This document shows positions 43,015-51,147 of a stretch of DNA of 64,000 bases, one piece after another. Source of the stretch: Opitutus sp. GAS368. Its GTDB lineage: Bacteria; Verrucomicrobiota; Verrucomicrobiia; Opitutales; Opitutaceae. The notes below the pieces were generated by a model. The model was not told where the DNA came from. It searched no databases and saw only the letters and a program-made list of their open reading frames with translations. The position numbers and the translations under genes are program-made. The stretch covers positions 1 through 64,000 of the forward strand of contig CAMDRP010000005.1 of NCBI GenBank assembly GCA_945906965.1, written 5' to 3'. Position 1 is the first letter of the stretch. Each line of letters starts with the position of its first letter.

Positions 43015-43044
43015 TAAGCCATAATTTCCACCTAGCTGCTACTT

Positions 43045-43332
43045 ATGTCTGTTGTGCCGCTTACGCTTACGATCAGTCTCTGTTTGGTTTTCACCTTCAT
43101 CGTTTTTTTTCTACGGGAACATGCCCGCAGCGGTATCAGTAGTGCCGAGCGCGATTCGTTGCTACCCTTGGCGGAAGAGACTCCGCACCTGACTGAGCCG
43201 AAGCATTTAAAGTCCGAGTCAGACCACGACCATGCTGCTGCGTTAGCGGCCGACGGCGCCGAATGCGGTTGTCGTAGTGGTCGTCATGACGCGTGTGCGG
43301 GGTGTCTCAAGCGTCCGGCTGTTCACAGCTGA
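43045..43332 (+). CDS. CcoS-like single-pass membrane protein with His/Cys-rich tail
   Basis: A 95-aa protein: one N-terminal membrane helix (VVPLTLTISLCLVFTFIVFFL) followed by REHARSGISSAERDSLLPL. That is similar in layout to CcoS, the small cbb3 assembly factor with a helix then a short polar segment. It lacks the CcoS hallmark FWAV-SGQFDDL. The C-terminal tail is unusual: SDHDHAAALAADGAECGCRSGRHDACAGC, with three His and five Cys that look like a metal-binding (copper or zinc) site. It lies 29 nt before ccoNO. Naming it CcoS is tentative; a copper-delivery role would fit the neighbourhood. Confidence 0.65.
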   Translation: MSVVPLTLTISLCLVFTFIVFFLREHARSGISSAERDSLLPLAEETPHLTEPKHLKSESDHDHAAALAADGAECGCRSGRHDACAGCLKRPAVHS

Positions 43333-43361
43333 ATTGCATCCAACCGATAAATTTTTTCGCC

Positions 43362-45677
43362 ATGTCCGACCAAAAAATAACCATCGAATTCAACGACAAG
43401 GTCGTCCGTCAATTTCTGCTCGCCTCTGTGATTTGGGGCGCCGTGGGCATGGTGGTCGGCACGCTCGTTGCCGCGCAGCTCAATTACTGGCAGGTAAATT
43501 TCAATCTGCCTTGGCTCACGTTTGGGCGGCTGCGTCCGCTGCACACCAATGCCGTGATTTTTGCGTTTGTGGGCAACATGATGTTTGCCGGCATCTATTA
43601 TTCGACCCAGCGCCTCGTGAAGGCTCGTTTGGCGAGTGATTTTCTCTCTCAGCTGCATTTCTGGGGTTGGCAGCTCATCATCGTGGCGGCTGCGATCACG
43701 CTCCCGTTGGGGTTTTCACGCGGCAAGGAGTACGCGGAGCTCATTTGGCCGATCAATATCGCCGTCACACTGATCTGGGTGGTATTTGCTGTTAACTTTT
43801 TTTGGACGTTAGCGAAACGTCGTGAGCCGAGCCTCTACGTGGCGATCTGGTTTTACATCGCGACGATCATCACGGTGGCGATGCTCTACATCGTTAATCA
43901 CCTCTCCATTCCGACGAACTGGCTGCACAGTTATCCGGTCTTCGGTGGCGTGCAGGATGCGCTCGTGCAATGGTGGTACGGACACAACGCCGTCGCGTTT
44001 TTCCTTACCACGCCTATCCTCGGGGTGATGTATTATTTTCTGCCGAAAGCGGCAGAGCGTCCGGTCTATTCGTATCGATTGTCGGTCATTCATTTTTGGT
44101 CGCTCGTCTTTGTTTATATTTGGGCTGGTCCGCATCATCTGTTGAACAGCGCTTTGCCCGGCTGGCTGCAGAACCTCGGCATGACTTTTTCGTTGATGCT
44201 CTGGGCCCCATCATGGGGCGGCATGCTCAACGGTCTGCTCACGCTACGCGGCGCCTGGGACAAACTGCGGACTGATCCCGTGCTCAAGTTTTTCGCCGCA
44301 GCTGTCACGTTTTACGGCATGTGTACCTTTGAAGGGCCGTTGCTTTCCATCAAATCGGTCAACGCGCTCGGCCATTACACGGATTGGATCATCGGCCATG
44401 TTCACGGCGGCACCCTCGGCTGGAATGGTTTCATGGCTGCTGGCATGATTTATTGGTTACTCCCGCGGTTATGGAGCCGGCCGTTGCACTCGGTTTCCCT
44501 CGCCAATCTTCATTTTTGGCTCGGGATGGTTGGTATTCTCCTCTACGTCGGCGCGATGTGGACGAGCGGGATCACCCAAGGCGTCATGCTCAACGCCACG
44601 ACCGAGGGTGGCACGCTCTTGGCCTATCCAAATTTTATCGATACGCTCAATACGATCCGACCGATGATGTTGATGCGCGTGATCGGTGGTTCGCTGTATC
44701 TGGTCGGTTGGTTTCTGCTCATGTATAATCTGTGGAAAACCATCGCCACGGCGCGGCCCGTCAATGGCACCATCGAAGTCTTTGCCGACGAAGGTGCTAT
44801 CGTCCACGAAGATAAAATCACACTGGTCGGTACGTTTCTTAATCCCCCAGTAGCCTTCTCGATTTTTGGCGTGGGCTTCTCCTGCGCGTGGATGTTTGGC
44901 GGCGACTTTTTGAGTATCGCTGGAATGTTCGGCTTATTGCTCTGCGTGGTGTTGGCCTACGCGCACTTCGAGTCGCGTGGTAAAAGATGGGCCACGTGGT
45001 ATGATCGCCTGCTGGTTAACTCAGCGCCGTTTACGATTCTCGTCATCATCGCCGTCGCGGTCGGCGGACTGGTTCAAATTATTCCAACGGTGCTGGTGAA
45101 TCGCGCGGCCAACGTCGAAGACCGCCGCCAGCTGCCTTACACGCCACTCGAACTGGCCGGGCGCGATATTTTTGTGAGCGAGGGCTGTTACAACTGCCAT
45201 TCGCAGATGATCCGTACGCTTGTGCCTGATGTACTCCGCTATGGTGATTACTCGCGCCTTGGTGAATCCATCTACGACCATCCGTTTCAATGGGGCTCCA
45301 AACGCACCGGTCCGGATCTGGCCCGCGTCGGTACGAAATATCCCAACATCTGGCACCTGCGCCACATGGAAGACCCGCGCGCCATTTCCGTCGGATCCAA
45401 TATGCCCAACTATCCTTGGTTGTTCACCACCGCCACGGATGCCGCGGCGCTCCCCGCAAAAATCGCCGCGCAACGCCAGCTTGGCGTGCCTTATCCCGCA
45501 TGGACCGATGCGCAGATCACCGCCGACTTTGACCGCCAAGCTAAAGCTCTCGCCGAAGATCTACAAACGGCCGGCGGGGTGATCGCGCCCGACAAACAGA
45601 TCGTCGCTCTGATCGCCTACCTTCAGAAGCTCGGAAAATACGAGACCGTGGCCCCGCAATCCAGTGCTACCCGTTAA
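43362..45677 (+). CDS. cbb3-type cytochrome c oxidase, fused subunits I and II (CcoN-CcoO)
   Basis: A 771-aa fusion from MSDQKITIEFND. The CcoN part (about 1-480) has all catalytic ligands: RPLHTNAVIFAF (haem b His), WWYGHNAVAFFLTTP and the FVYIWAGPHHLLNSALP segment (CuB histidines with the cross-link Tyr), and GHVHGGTLGWNGF (haem b3 and b). An extra two-helix linker follows (FSIFGVGFSCAWMF to VVLAYAHFE). The CcoO part begins at a helix (FTILVIIAVAVGGLVQIIP) and has the c-haem motif SEGCYNCHSQMIRT with a Met ligand in SNMPNYPWL. It reduces O2 at high affinity and pumps protons. Such fusions occur in several phyla outside Proteobacteria. The ORF-track start is 23 codons too long. Confidence 0.95.
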   Translation: MSDQKITIEFNDKVVRQFLLASVIWGAVGMVVGTLVAAQLNYWQVNFNLPWLTFGRLRPLHTNAVIFAFVGNMMFAGIYYSTQRLVKARLASDFLSQLHFWGWQLIIVAAAITLPLGFSRGKEYAELIWPINIAVTLIWVVFAVNFFWTLAKRREPSLYVAIWFYIATIITVAMLYIVNHLSIPTNWLHSYPVFGGVQDALVQWWYGHNAVAFFLTTPILGVMYYFLPKAAERPVYSYRLSVIHFWSLVFVYIWAGPHHLLNSALPGWLQNLGMTFSLMLWAPSWGGMLNGLLTLRGAWDKLRTDPVLKFFAAAVTFYGMCTFEGPLLSIKSVNALGHYTDWIIGHVHGGTLGWNGFMAAGMIYWLLPRLWSRPLHSVSLANLHFWLGMVGILLYVGAMWTSGITQGVMLNATTEGGTLLAYPNFIDTLNTIRPMMLMRVIGGSLYLVGWFLLMYNLWKTIATARPVNGTIEVFADEGAIVHEDKITLVGTFLNPPVAFSIFGVGFSCAWMFGGDFLSIAGMFGLLLCVVLAYAHFESRGKRWATWYDRLLVNSAPFTILVIIAVAVGGLVQIIPTVLVNRAANVEDRRQLPYTPLELAGRDIFVSEGCYNCHSQMIRTLVPDVLRYGDYSRLGESIYDHPFQWGSKRTGPDLARVGTKYPNIWHLRHMEDPRAISVGSNMPNYPWLFTTATDAAALPAKIAAQRQLGVPYPAWTDAQITADFDRQAKALAEDLQTAGGVIAPDKQIVALIAYLQKLGKYETVAPQSSATR

Positions 45678-45718
45678 ACCTTTCGTTCTACAACACGCAC
45701 CCGCCTGAGTTTATTTCT

Positions 45719-45913
45719 ATGTTCCGCCGCCTCATTTTTGCCGACTCCGCTACTCTGTTCACCCTCGTGGCGTTCATCACCGCTGTCTCCATTTTCGCCT
45801 CCATCAGTTGGCGTGCCTTACGTATGAAACGCGCCCAACTCGCCCAGTTCGAAAATCTGCCCTTCACCACGCCCACTCCTTCTGCTCGCCATGACACCGA
45901 TCCCACCGCCTGA
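45719..45913 (+). CDS. CcoQ-like small cbb3 subunit
   Basis: A 64-aa protein with one membrane helix (LFTLVAFITAVSIFASISW) and a basic then polar tail. Its position between ccoNO and ccoP and its layout are those of CcoQ/FixQ, which stabilises the oxidase. Sequence is poorly conserved in this family, so the call rests on context. It overlaps ccoP by 23 nt in another frame, showing tight coupling. Confidence 0.75.
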   Translation: MFRRLIFADSATLFTLVAFITAVSIFASISWRALRMKRAQLAQFENLPFTTPTPSARHDTDPTA

Positions 45914-46463
45914 AGACGAGACTCTCCGTCACCATTCCTTCGACGGCATCCAAGAATTCGACAAACGCCTACCCAACTGGTGGCTATTGACGCTCTACGG
46001 CGCGATCATCTTCTGGGTCGGATATTGGGCCTATTATCAATGGTTTCACGTCGGTCTAGACGGCCCCCAGGAAGTAACGCGCGAGATGATCAAAATCGAG
46101 GCCGCGCGGCTAGTTGCTGCGCCAACCGCCGACAACGCCAGTCTCTGGAAAATGAGTCGCAACCCCGTTTTCGTTGAAGCTGGTCGCACTACGTTCAACA
46201 CGCTGTGCGCGAGCTGCCACACCGAGAAAATGACCGGAGCGATCGGCCCCAATCTTGTGGACCAACTCTGGATTCACGGTGGTACGCCCACGGAAATTTA
46301 CGCGACCTTGGAGAAAGGGGTGCTCGCCAAAGGCATGCCCGCGTGGGTGCCCGTGATCGGCGCCAAGAAATCCGCGGAGGCGGTCGCCTACATGCTCAGT
46401 TTTCACAAAGAAGGTGAGCCCATTGAGGTGCAGGTCGCCTGGATTCCCCAAGCACCCAAATAA
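45891..46463 (+). CDS. cbb3-type cytochrome c oxidase subunit III, mono-haem (CcoP)
   Basis: A 190-aa protein. The N-terminal CcoP signature is SFDGIQEFDKRLPNWWLLTLYGAIIFWVGYWAYYQ, with a single helix. The periplasmic part has one haem c motif, TLCASCHTEKM, and a Met ligand in KGMPAWVP. Usual CcoP is about 300 aa with two CxxCH motifs; only one is present here, and the protein is short. It receives electrons from cytochrome c and passes them to CcoO. The loss of one haem should change the electron-entry path. It starts 23 nt inside ccoQ and ends 3 nt before ccoG. Confidence 0.9.
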   Translation: MTPIPPPEDETLRHHSFDGIQEFDKRLPNWWLLTLYGAIIFWVGYWAYYQWFHVGLDGPQEVTREMIKIEAARLVAAPTADNASLWKMSRNPVFVEAGRTTFNTLCASCHTEKMTGAIGPNLVDQLWIHGGTPTEIYATLEKGVLAKGMPAWVPVIGAKKSAEAVAYMLSFHKEGEPIEVQVAWIPQAPK

Positions 46464-46466
46464 TTA

Positions 46467-47891
46467 ATGCCCCTGCCTCCGCTGCAACCTAACCGGGATT
46501 CGGTCACCACCATCCGCGATGATGGGTCACGTGCTTTTTTGTATCCGGCCGATACGCACGGACGATTTGGTCAGGCGCGGCGCTGGTCGGCCGCGTTTCT
46601 GATCGTTTTTTATCTCTCGCTGCCGTGGATTAAAATCAACGGCTACCCGGCGGTTTTTCTCGATCTCAAAGAGCGTCATTTTCATCTCTTTGGTCTCACC
46701 TTTGCCGCACAAGATTTGTGGCTAATCTTTTTCCTGATTACGGGCCTTGGTTTCTCGCTGTTTTTTATCACGGCGCTGCTCGGGCGCATCTGGTGTGGTT
46801 GGGCCTGTCCGCACACTGTTTTTCTGGATCACGTTTATCGCCGGATTGAGCGCTGGATTGATGGCGACGCGGTACAACGTCGCGCCTTAACTGAAGCGCC
46901 GCTGAATGGCGCTAAATTTTTAAAGCGGCTCCTGAAACATACGCTCTACGTGCTGGTTTCGGCGGTGATCACTCACTTGTTTTTTGCTTATTTTGTGTCG
47001 TTGCCCGCGGTCTGGGCGATGATGAAGGAAGCTCCGGCAGAGCACTGGGCGGCGTTTGGATTTATGGGGGTTTACACCGCCGGGCTCTATTTTAACTTTG
47101 CGTGGTTCCGCGAGCAGCTCTGCATCGTTATTTGCCCCTACGGGCGCATGCAATCGGCGTTGATCGACAGTCATTCGCTGGTGGTCGGCTACGATGCGCA
47201 ACGCGGCGAGCCGCGGGGTAAGCTGGGTATCTCAGGCGTGGGTGATTGTATTTCATGTAGCCGCTGCGTCCACGTTTGCCCCACGGGCATCGATATCCGG
47301 CAGGGGCTCCAGATGGAGTGCATCGGTTGCACCGCGTGTATTGATGCGTGCGATGCGGTTATGACCAAACTCAAACGCCCTGCCGGTCTGATTCGCTACG
47401 ATTCTCAGGCTGCGTTTGCCGGCAAAACCACGCGTTGGTTACGCCCGCGTACATTTCTTTATGGTGCGCTCCTCGCGGCGGGTGTGAGCGTCGCACTTTG
47501 GGCCATTTCCACGATTCGGCCGGCCAATCTCGGCATCACGCGCATGACGGGTGCGCCCTACATTATGAGTGAGGATTTTGTGCGTAATCAGTTTCTCGTG
47601 CGCGTCGTTAACAAACGGAACCAAGCGGTGCGCTATGTCTTGCATTTAAATCGAGCTCCGGTCGGTCTGCAGCAGACGGGGCTCACGACGATCTTTGCGG
47701 TTCCTGCGCTGTCGGAAACGGTGCAACCGTTGGTGCTGCAGTTGCCAAAAAAAAATTACCACGGCCCGTTTATTTTTGAAGTATGGGTCGAAGATGAAGC
47801 CGCGCGCTTTCACCTCGAGCGCAATGTAGAATTTCTTGGCCCCGACTCGAACCGGTCTTTTGAGGAAAAAAAAGGTAAACGTGAGCACTAA
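46467..47891 (+). CDS. ccoG: Cytochrome c oxidase accessory protein CcoG (FixG/RdxA)
   Basis: A 474-aa membrane ferredoxin-like protein. Features: an N-terminal region ending FLYPADTHGRFGQARRW, the membrane part with LLGRIWCGWACPHTVFLDHVYRRIERWIDG, then two [4Fe-4S] cluster motifs (CISCSRCVHVCPTGIDIRQGLQMECIGCTACIDAC), another helix (TFLYGALLAAGVSVALWAI) and an Ig-like periplasmic domain. CcoG is a copper reductase that supports CuB insertion into cbb3 oxidase. Between ccoP and the small membrane protein, it keeps the normal operon place. No missing cluster cysteines. Confidence 0.95.
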   Translation: MPLPPLQPNRDSVTTIRDDGSRAFLYPADTHGRFGQARRWSAAFLIVFYLSLPWIKINGYPAVFLDLKERHFHLFGLTFAAQDLWLIFFLITGLGFSLFFITALLGRIWCGWACPHTVFLDHVYRRIERWIDGDAVQRRALTEAPLNGAKFLKRLLKHTLYVLVSAVITHLFFAYFVSLPAVWAMMKEAPAEHWAAFGFMGVYTAGLYFNFAWFREQLCIVICPYGRMQSALIDSHSLVVGYDAQRGEPRGKLGISGVGDCISCSRCVHVCPTGIDIRQGLQMECIGCTACIDACDAVMTKLKRPAGLIRYDSQAAFAGKTTRWLRPRTFLYGALLAAGVSVALWAISTIRPANLGITRMTGAPYIMSEDFVRNQFLVRVVNKRNQAVRYVLHLNRAPVGLQQTGLTTIFAVPALSETVQPLVLQLPKKNYHGPFIFEVWVEDEAARFHLERNVEFLGPDSNRSFEEKKGKREH

Positions 47892-48039
47892 GCCCTCTAG
47901 CAGGCCTGATTCCAGAAATTCACAGCTGATCTGGATCGTGGTCGCCGTCTTTGCGGTGCAGATCGCCATCTGGGCCGCATGGATTACATTTGCTGCGAAG
48001 CACAAGGTTGCCGATGTGCCGCTCGCCACAGCCCGCTGA
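47881..48039 (+). CDS. 52-aa single-helix membrane protein in the CcoH/FixH position
   Basis: Starts at GTG 47881, overlapping the ccoG stop by 11 nt: VSTKPSSRPDSRNSQ, then a helix LIWIVVAVFAVQIAIWAAWITFAA and HKVADVPLATAR. The ORF-track version (67 aa) begins 15 codons earlier inside ccoG. In many cbb3 operons ccoG is followed by ccoH (fixH, about 150-170 aa), which has one helix and a periplasmic domain. Here only the helix remains. It may be a minimal CcoH or an unrelated small subunit. No family recognised. Confidence 0.65.
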   Translation: MSTKPSSRPDSRNSQLIWIVVAVFAVQIAIWAAWITFAAKHKVADVPLATAR

Positions 48040-48043
48040 GTAT

Positions 48044-48739
48044 ATGGAATTCGCTGCCATTAGTTCGCCGGCCTCCGCTCTTGTGGCCGGATTAGTGACG
48101 AGTCTCCACTGTGCTGGCATGTGCGGACCGTTGGCCTGTTCGCTCATGCCCGTGCGCGGCGATCGCGCCGACTTCCAGACAGTGAGTACGGTTTATCATC
48201 TTTCGCGGCTAACCAGTTATGCGTTACTCGGGGCTTTGGCCGGTGGCCTCGGTCGCGTGCCACTGACGTGGATCTCAAGCTCTGCGCTGCGCTGGTTGCC
48301 CTGGATCATGGTCGTATTTTTCATCGCGCTGGCCCTACGTTGGGATCGTTTCATTCCACGAATTGCTGGGCTGGGGCGCTGGATTTTTCAGCTCCAAGGC
48401 TGGCTGCGGACTTGGCCGCGGACTCAAGCCGCCGCCGCGCTCGGATTGGCGACGCCTTTGCTCCCTTGTGGACCACTTTATTTTCTCATCGCTCTTGCGA
48501 CCTTGTCGGGCTCGGCGTTGCGCGGGGTGGAGTTCATGATCGCGTTTGGGCTCGGTACTGTGCCGCTGCTGTGGCTCGCGCAAAGTCAGTTTCAATGGGT
48601 GCGCACAAAATTATCGCCGCTCTGGCTGGCGCGCACGCGCGCCGTGCTCGCGTTGATCGCGGCGGCCGTCGTGGGTTGGCGGCTGCGGGCCACGATCGGT
48701 TTCCCCGGACCCGATCCGTCGTCGCTGATCTGTTTTTGA
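48044..48739 (+). CDS. Sulfite exporter TauE/SafE family (DsbD_2-like) membrane protein
   Basis: A 231-aa protein from MEFAAISSPASALVAGLVTSLHCAGMCGPLA, with six or so helices. The HCAGMCGPL motif and the later TPLLPCGPLYFLIALATLSGSAL repeat of the Pro-Cys motif are the hallmarks of the family usually encoded between ccoG/H and ccoI. Members are thought to take part in copper handling or thiol transfer for cbb3 assembly. It starts 4 nt after the small membrane protein and ends 2 nt before the ATPase start. The ORF-track start is 31 codons too long. Confidence 0.88.
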   Translation: MEFAAISSPASALVAGLVTSLHCAGMCGPLACSLMPVRGDRADFQTVSTVYHLSRLTSYALLGALAGGLGRVPLTWISSSALRWLPWIMVVFFIALALRWDRFIPRIAGLGRWIFQLQGWLRTWPRTQAAAALGLATPLLPCGPLYFLIALATLSGSALRGVEFMIAFGLGTVPLLWLAQSQFQWVRTKLSPLWLARTRAVLALIAAAVVGWRLRATIGFPGPDPSSLICF

Positions 48740-48741
48740 AC

Positions 48742-51147
48742 ATGAACGTGGACCTTCGCACCGAGTTGATCGTACCGCCGTTGGCTGACGTCGCTGCGGT
48801 TGCCCAGACGCGAGGTAAGCCGTTGTGCCGGCATTGTGGCGCGCCCTTAATCGACGCTCGGATGGTGGAGTCGGGCTTTTGTTGCGCAGGCTGCAGTTAC
48901 GTCTTTCGCCTGGTACACGAGCATGGTTTGGCGGGTTATTATCGAATCAAGGATCAGATTACGGTGCCGGCGGATGTGGCGGTGTTTCAGAGTCGCGATT
49001 ACGTGTGGTTGGAAGCGGCGCAACGTGCGGCGGAGTTGGCGGTGGCGGACTCGGGCCGTCCACCGGAGTTGGTTTTGGATTTGCAAGGTGTGTCGTGTGC
49101 GGGGTGCGTGTGGTTGATCGAACGCTTGTTCGCCCAGCAGGCCGGCGCGCGCGATATCGTGGCCAACGCGCAACTCGGAACGGTGCGCTGGCGCTGGATC
49201 ATCGGAGCTTTCGACGGCGTGGGGTTTGCGCGGATGTTGCAGGCGTTTGGTTATTTGGTGGGGCCGTTGGGCGAGACGCGCGTGGAGCCGGAGAGTCGCG
49301 GATTGGCTAAACGCATCGGCTTGTGTTCGGCATTCGCGATGAACGTGATGTTGTTCACGTTCCCGATTTATTTCGGAATGGACCCTTCCTTTGAATATGC
49401 GCGCTTGTTCGGATTGTTGTCGCTGGCGTTTGCTTCACTGAGTTTTTTGGTGGGTGGAATTTATTTTTTGGCGCGGGCCGTGCGCGCGTTGCGCGCCGGG
49501 GCTATACACATCGATCTGCCAATCGGGCTCGGGATCGTGGGGGCTTATGCGGGTTCGCTCTACGGGTGGTTCGCGGGTGAAGAGCGCTTTGTGTACTTTG
49601 ATTTTGTGAGTGGGTTTATACTGCTGATGCTGATCGGACGTTGGGCGCAGGTCGCGGCCGTAGAGCGGAATCAACGGCGCTTGCTCGCGTTGCAGCCGAA
49701 GCCGTCGCGGGTGTTGACGGAGGACGCGGGCGAGGTCGCGTCGGAGGCGTTGCGGGTCGGTCAGGTGTACGCGTTGCACCCGGGCCAGACAAATCCGGTA
49801 GAGGCGCAACTTGGCGCGGAAGGTGCGAGTGTTTCGCTAGCCTCGATCAATGGCGAGGCGGAGCCGCGATTTTTAGCTCCAGGCGCGCGGGTGCCGGCGG
49901 GCGCAGTCCATATCGGGCTCGCACCGCTGCGGCTCACGGCGAAGCAGACGTGGCGGGAATCGTTGCTCGCGCAGTTGTTGGAGACGCCGGAGCGCGCTGG
50001 GCCACGAGATCCTTGGATCGAAAAAATTGTGCGTGGTTACATTGGCGGAATTCTTGGAATCGCGCTGTTGGCGGGCGTGGGTTGGTGGTGGGCTACGGGG
50101 GACGGGTTGCGCACGTGGGCGGTGGTGACGGCGGTACTCGTCGTTTCGTGTCCGTGCGCGGTGGCGTTGGCCTTTCCTCTGGCAGATGAGCTCGCGACGG
50201 TGGCGTTGCGGCGGCGTGGAGTTTTTGTGCGCGAAGAGGCACTTTGGACAAAGCTCGGTCGCGTGCGGCAGATCGTATTCGATAAAACGGGGACGCTGAC
50301 GCTGGAGATGCCGGTGTTGCAGAATCCCGAGGCTTTGCAGGCGATGGAGCCCTCGGCGCGGGCGGCCTTGTACGCGTTGGTGCGGGATAATCCACATCCG
50401 ATGAGTCAGGCGCTTTTGGGAAATATTTTAGCTATGGGAACACCTAAAGTACTTGCAGGAGAGGTGACGGAAGTCGTTGGTTGTGGCGTAGAGATTGGCG
50501 TGTGGTCGTTGGGCCGCGCGGGTTGGCGCGGGGCGCCGGAACGGGAGGGTGCTACCGTGTTGGCGCGAGCGGGTACCGTGGTGGCGGAATTTGTTTTTAC
50601 GGACAAAGTGCGGGCCGATGCCCGCGTGGAAGTGGCGGCCTTGCGGCGGCGTGGGTTGGTGGTGCAGATTTTGAGCGGAGATCGGCGGGAGAAAGTGGCT
50701 GCGTTGGTGGAGGAGTTGGGGCTGCCCGCGAGTTGTGGTTTTGGGGAGCTCTCGCCGCAGGAAAAGGCGGCGTGGTTTAGCGGGGATCGTGCAACGAATA
50801 CGATGATGCTCGGCGATGGCGCGAATGACAGCCTAGCGTTTGATCGCGCGTGGTGTCGTGGGACGCCGGTGATTCACTGCGGGTTACTCGAGCAGAAGGC
50901 GGATTTTTATTATCTCGGTCGTGGGATCGGCGGAATCCGAGCGCTCTTTGAAGTGGATGCGGTGCGCCGACGCACGCAGACAGTGATTTTGGTTTTCTCT
51001 ATTTTTTACAACGTACTCGCCGTCGGGCTCGCGGTGGCGGGAGAAATGAATCCGCTGATCGCGGCGATTTTAATGCCAGTAAATTCGCTAGCGACGCTCG
51101 CGATCGTGACAGGCGGGATGCGTCGGGTGTTTCTCGTGGCGCGTTAG
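48742..51147 (+). CDS. ccoI: CcoI-like heavy-metal (copper) translocating P-type ATPase
   Basis: An 801-aa P1B ATPase. The N-terminal zinc-ribbon-like domain CRHCGAPLIDARMVESGFCCAGCSYVFRLVHE is typical of CcoI, followed by an HMA domain with GVSCAGCVWLIE. The membrane metal site is VVSCPCAVALAFPL. The phosphorylation site is VFDKTGTLTLEMP, and the SAQ-like DNPHPMSQAL carries the P1B His-Pro motif. The hinge is LGDGANDSLAF (usual GDGIND). The actuator motif is SINGEAEPR where most have TGES/TGEP. It exports Cu for cbb3 maturation. I set the start at ATG 48742; the ORF-track start is 207 codons upstream through the SafE gene. Confidence 0.92.
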   Translation: MNVDLRTELIVPPLADVAAVAQTRGKPLCRHCGAPLIDARMVESGFCCAGCSYVFRLVHEHGLAGYYRIKDQITVPADVAVFQSRDYVWLEAAQRAAELAVADSGRPPELVLDLQGVSCAGCVWLIERLFAQQAGARDIVANAQLGTVRWRWIIGAFDGVGFARMLQAFGYLVGPLGETRVEPESRGLAKRIGLCSAFAMNVMLFTFPIYFGMDPSFEYARLFGLLSLAFASLSFLVGGIYFLARAVRALRAGAIHIDLPIGLGIVGAYAGSLYGWFAGEERFVYFDFVSGFILLMLIGRWAQVAAVERNQRRLLALQPKPSRVLTEDAGEVASEALRVGQVYALHPGQTNPVEAQLGAEGASVSLASINGEAEPRFLAPGARVPAGAVHIGLAPLRLTAKQTWRESLLAQLLETPERAGPRDPWIEKIVRGYIGGILGIALLAGVGWWWATGDGLRTWAVVTAVLVVSCPCAVALAFPLADELATVALRRRGVFVREEALWTKLGRVRQIVFDKTGTLTLEMPVLQNPEALQAMEPSARAALYALVRDNPHPMSQALLGNILAMGTPKVLAGEVTEVVGCGVEIGVWSLGRAGWRGAPEREGATVLARAGTVVAEFVFTDKVRADARVEVAALRRRGLVVQILSGDRREKVAALVEELGLPASCGFGELSPQEKAAWFSGDRATNTMMLGDGANDSLAFDRAWCRGTPVIHCGLLEQKADFYYLGRGIGGIRALFEVDAVRRRTQTVILVFSIFYNVLAVGLAVAGEMNPLIAAILMPVNSLATLAIVTGGMRRVFLVAR

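Noticed and set aside
47951-48139. N-terminal extension of the SafE and CcoI ORFs in the track
   Set aside because: These parts overlap upstream genes in other frames and carry no family sequence; starts were moved to ATG 48044 and ATG 48742.
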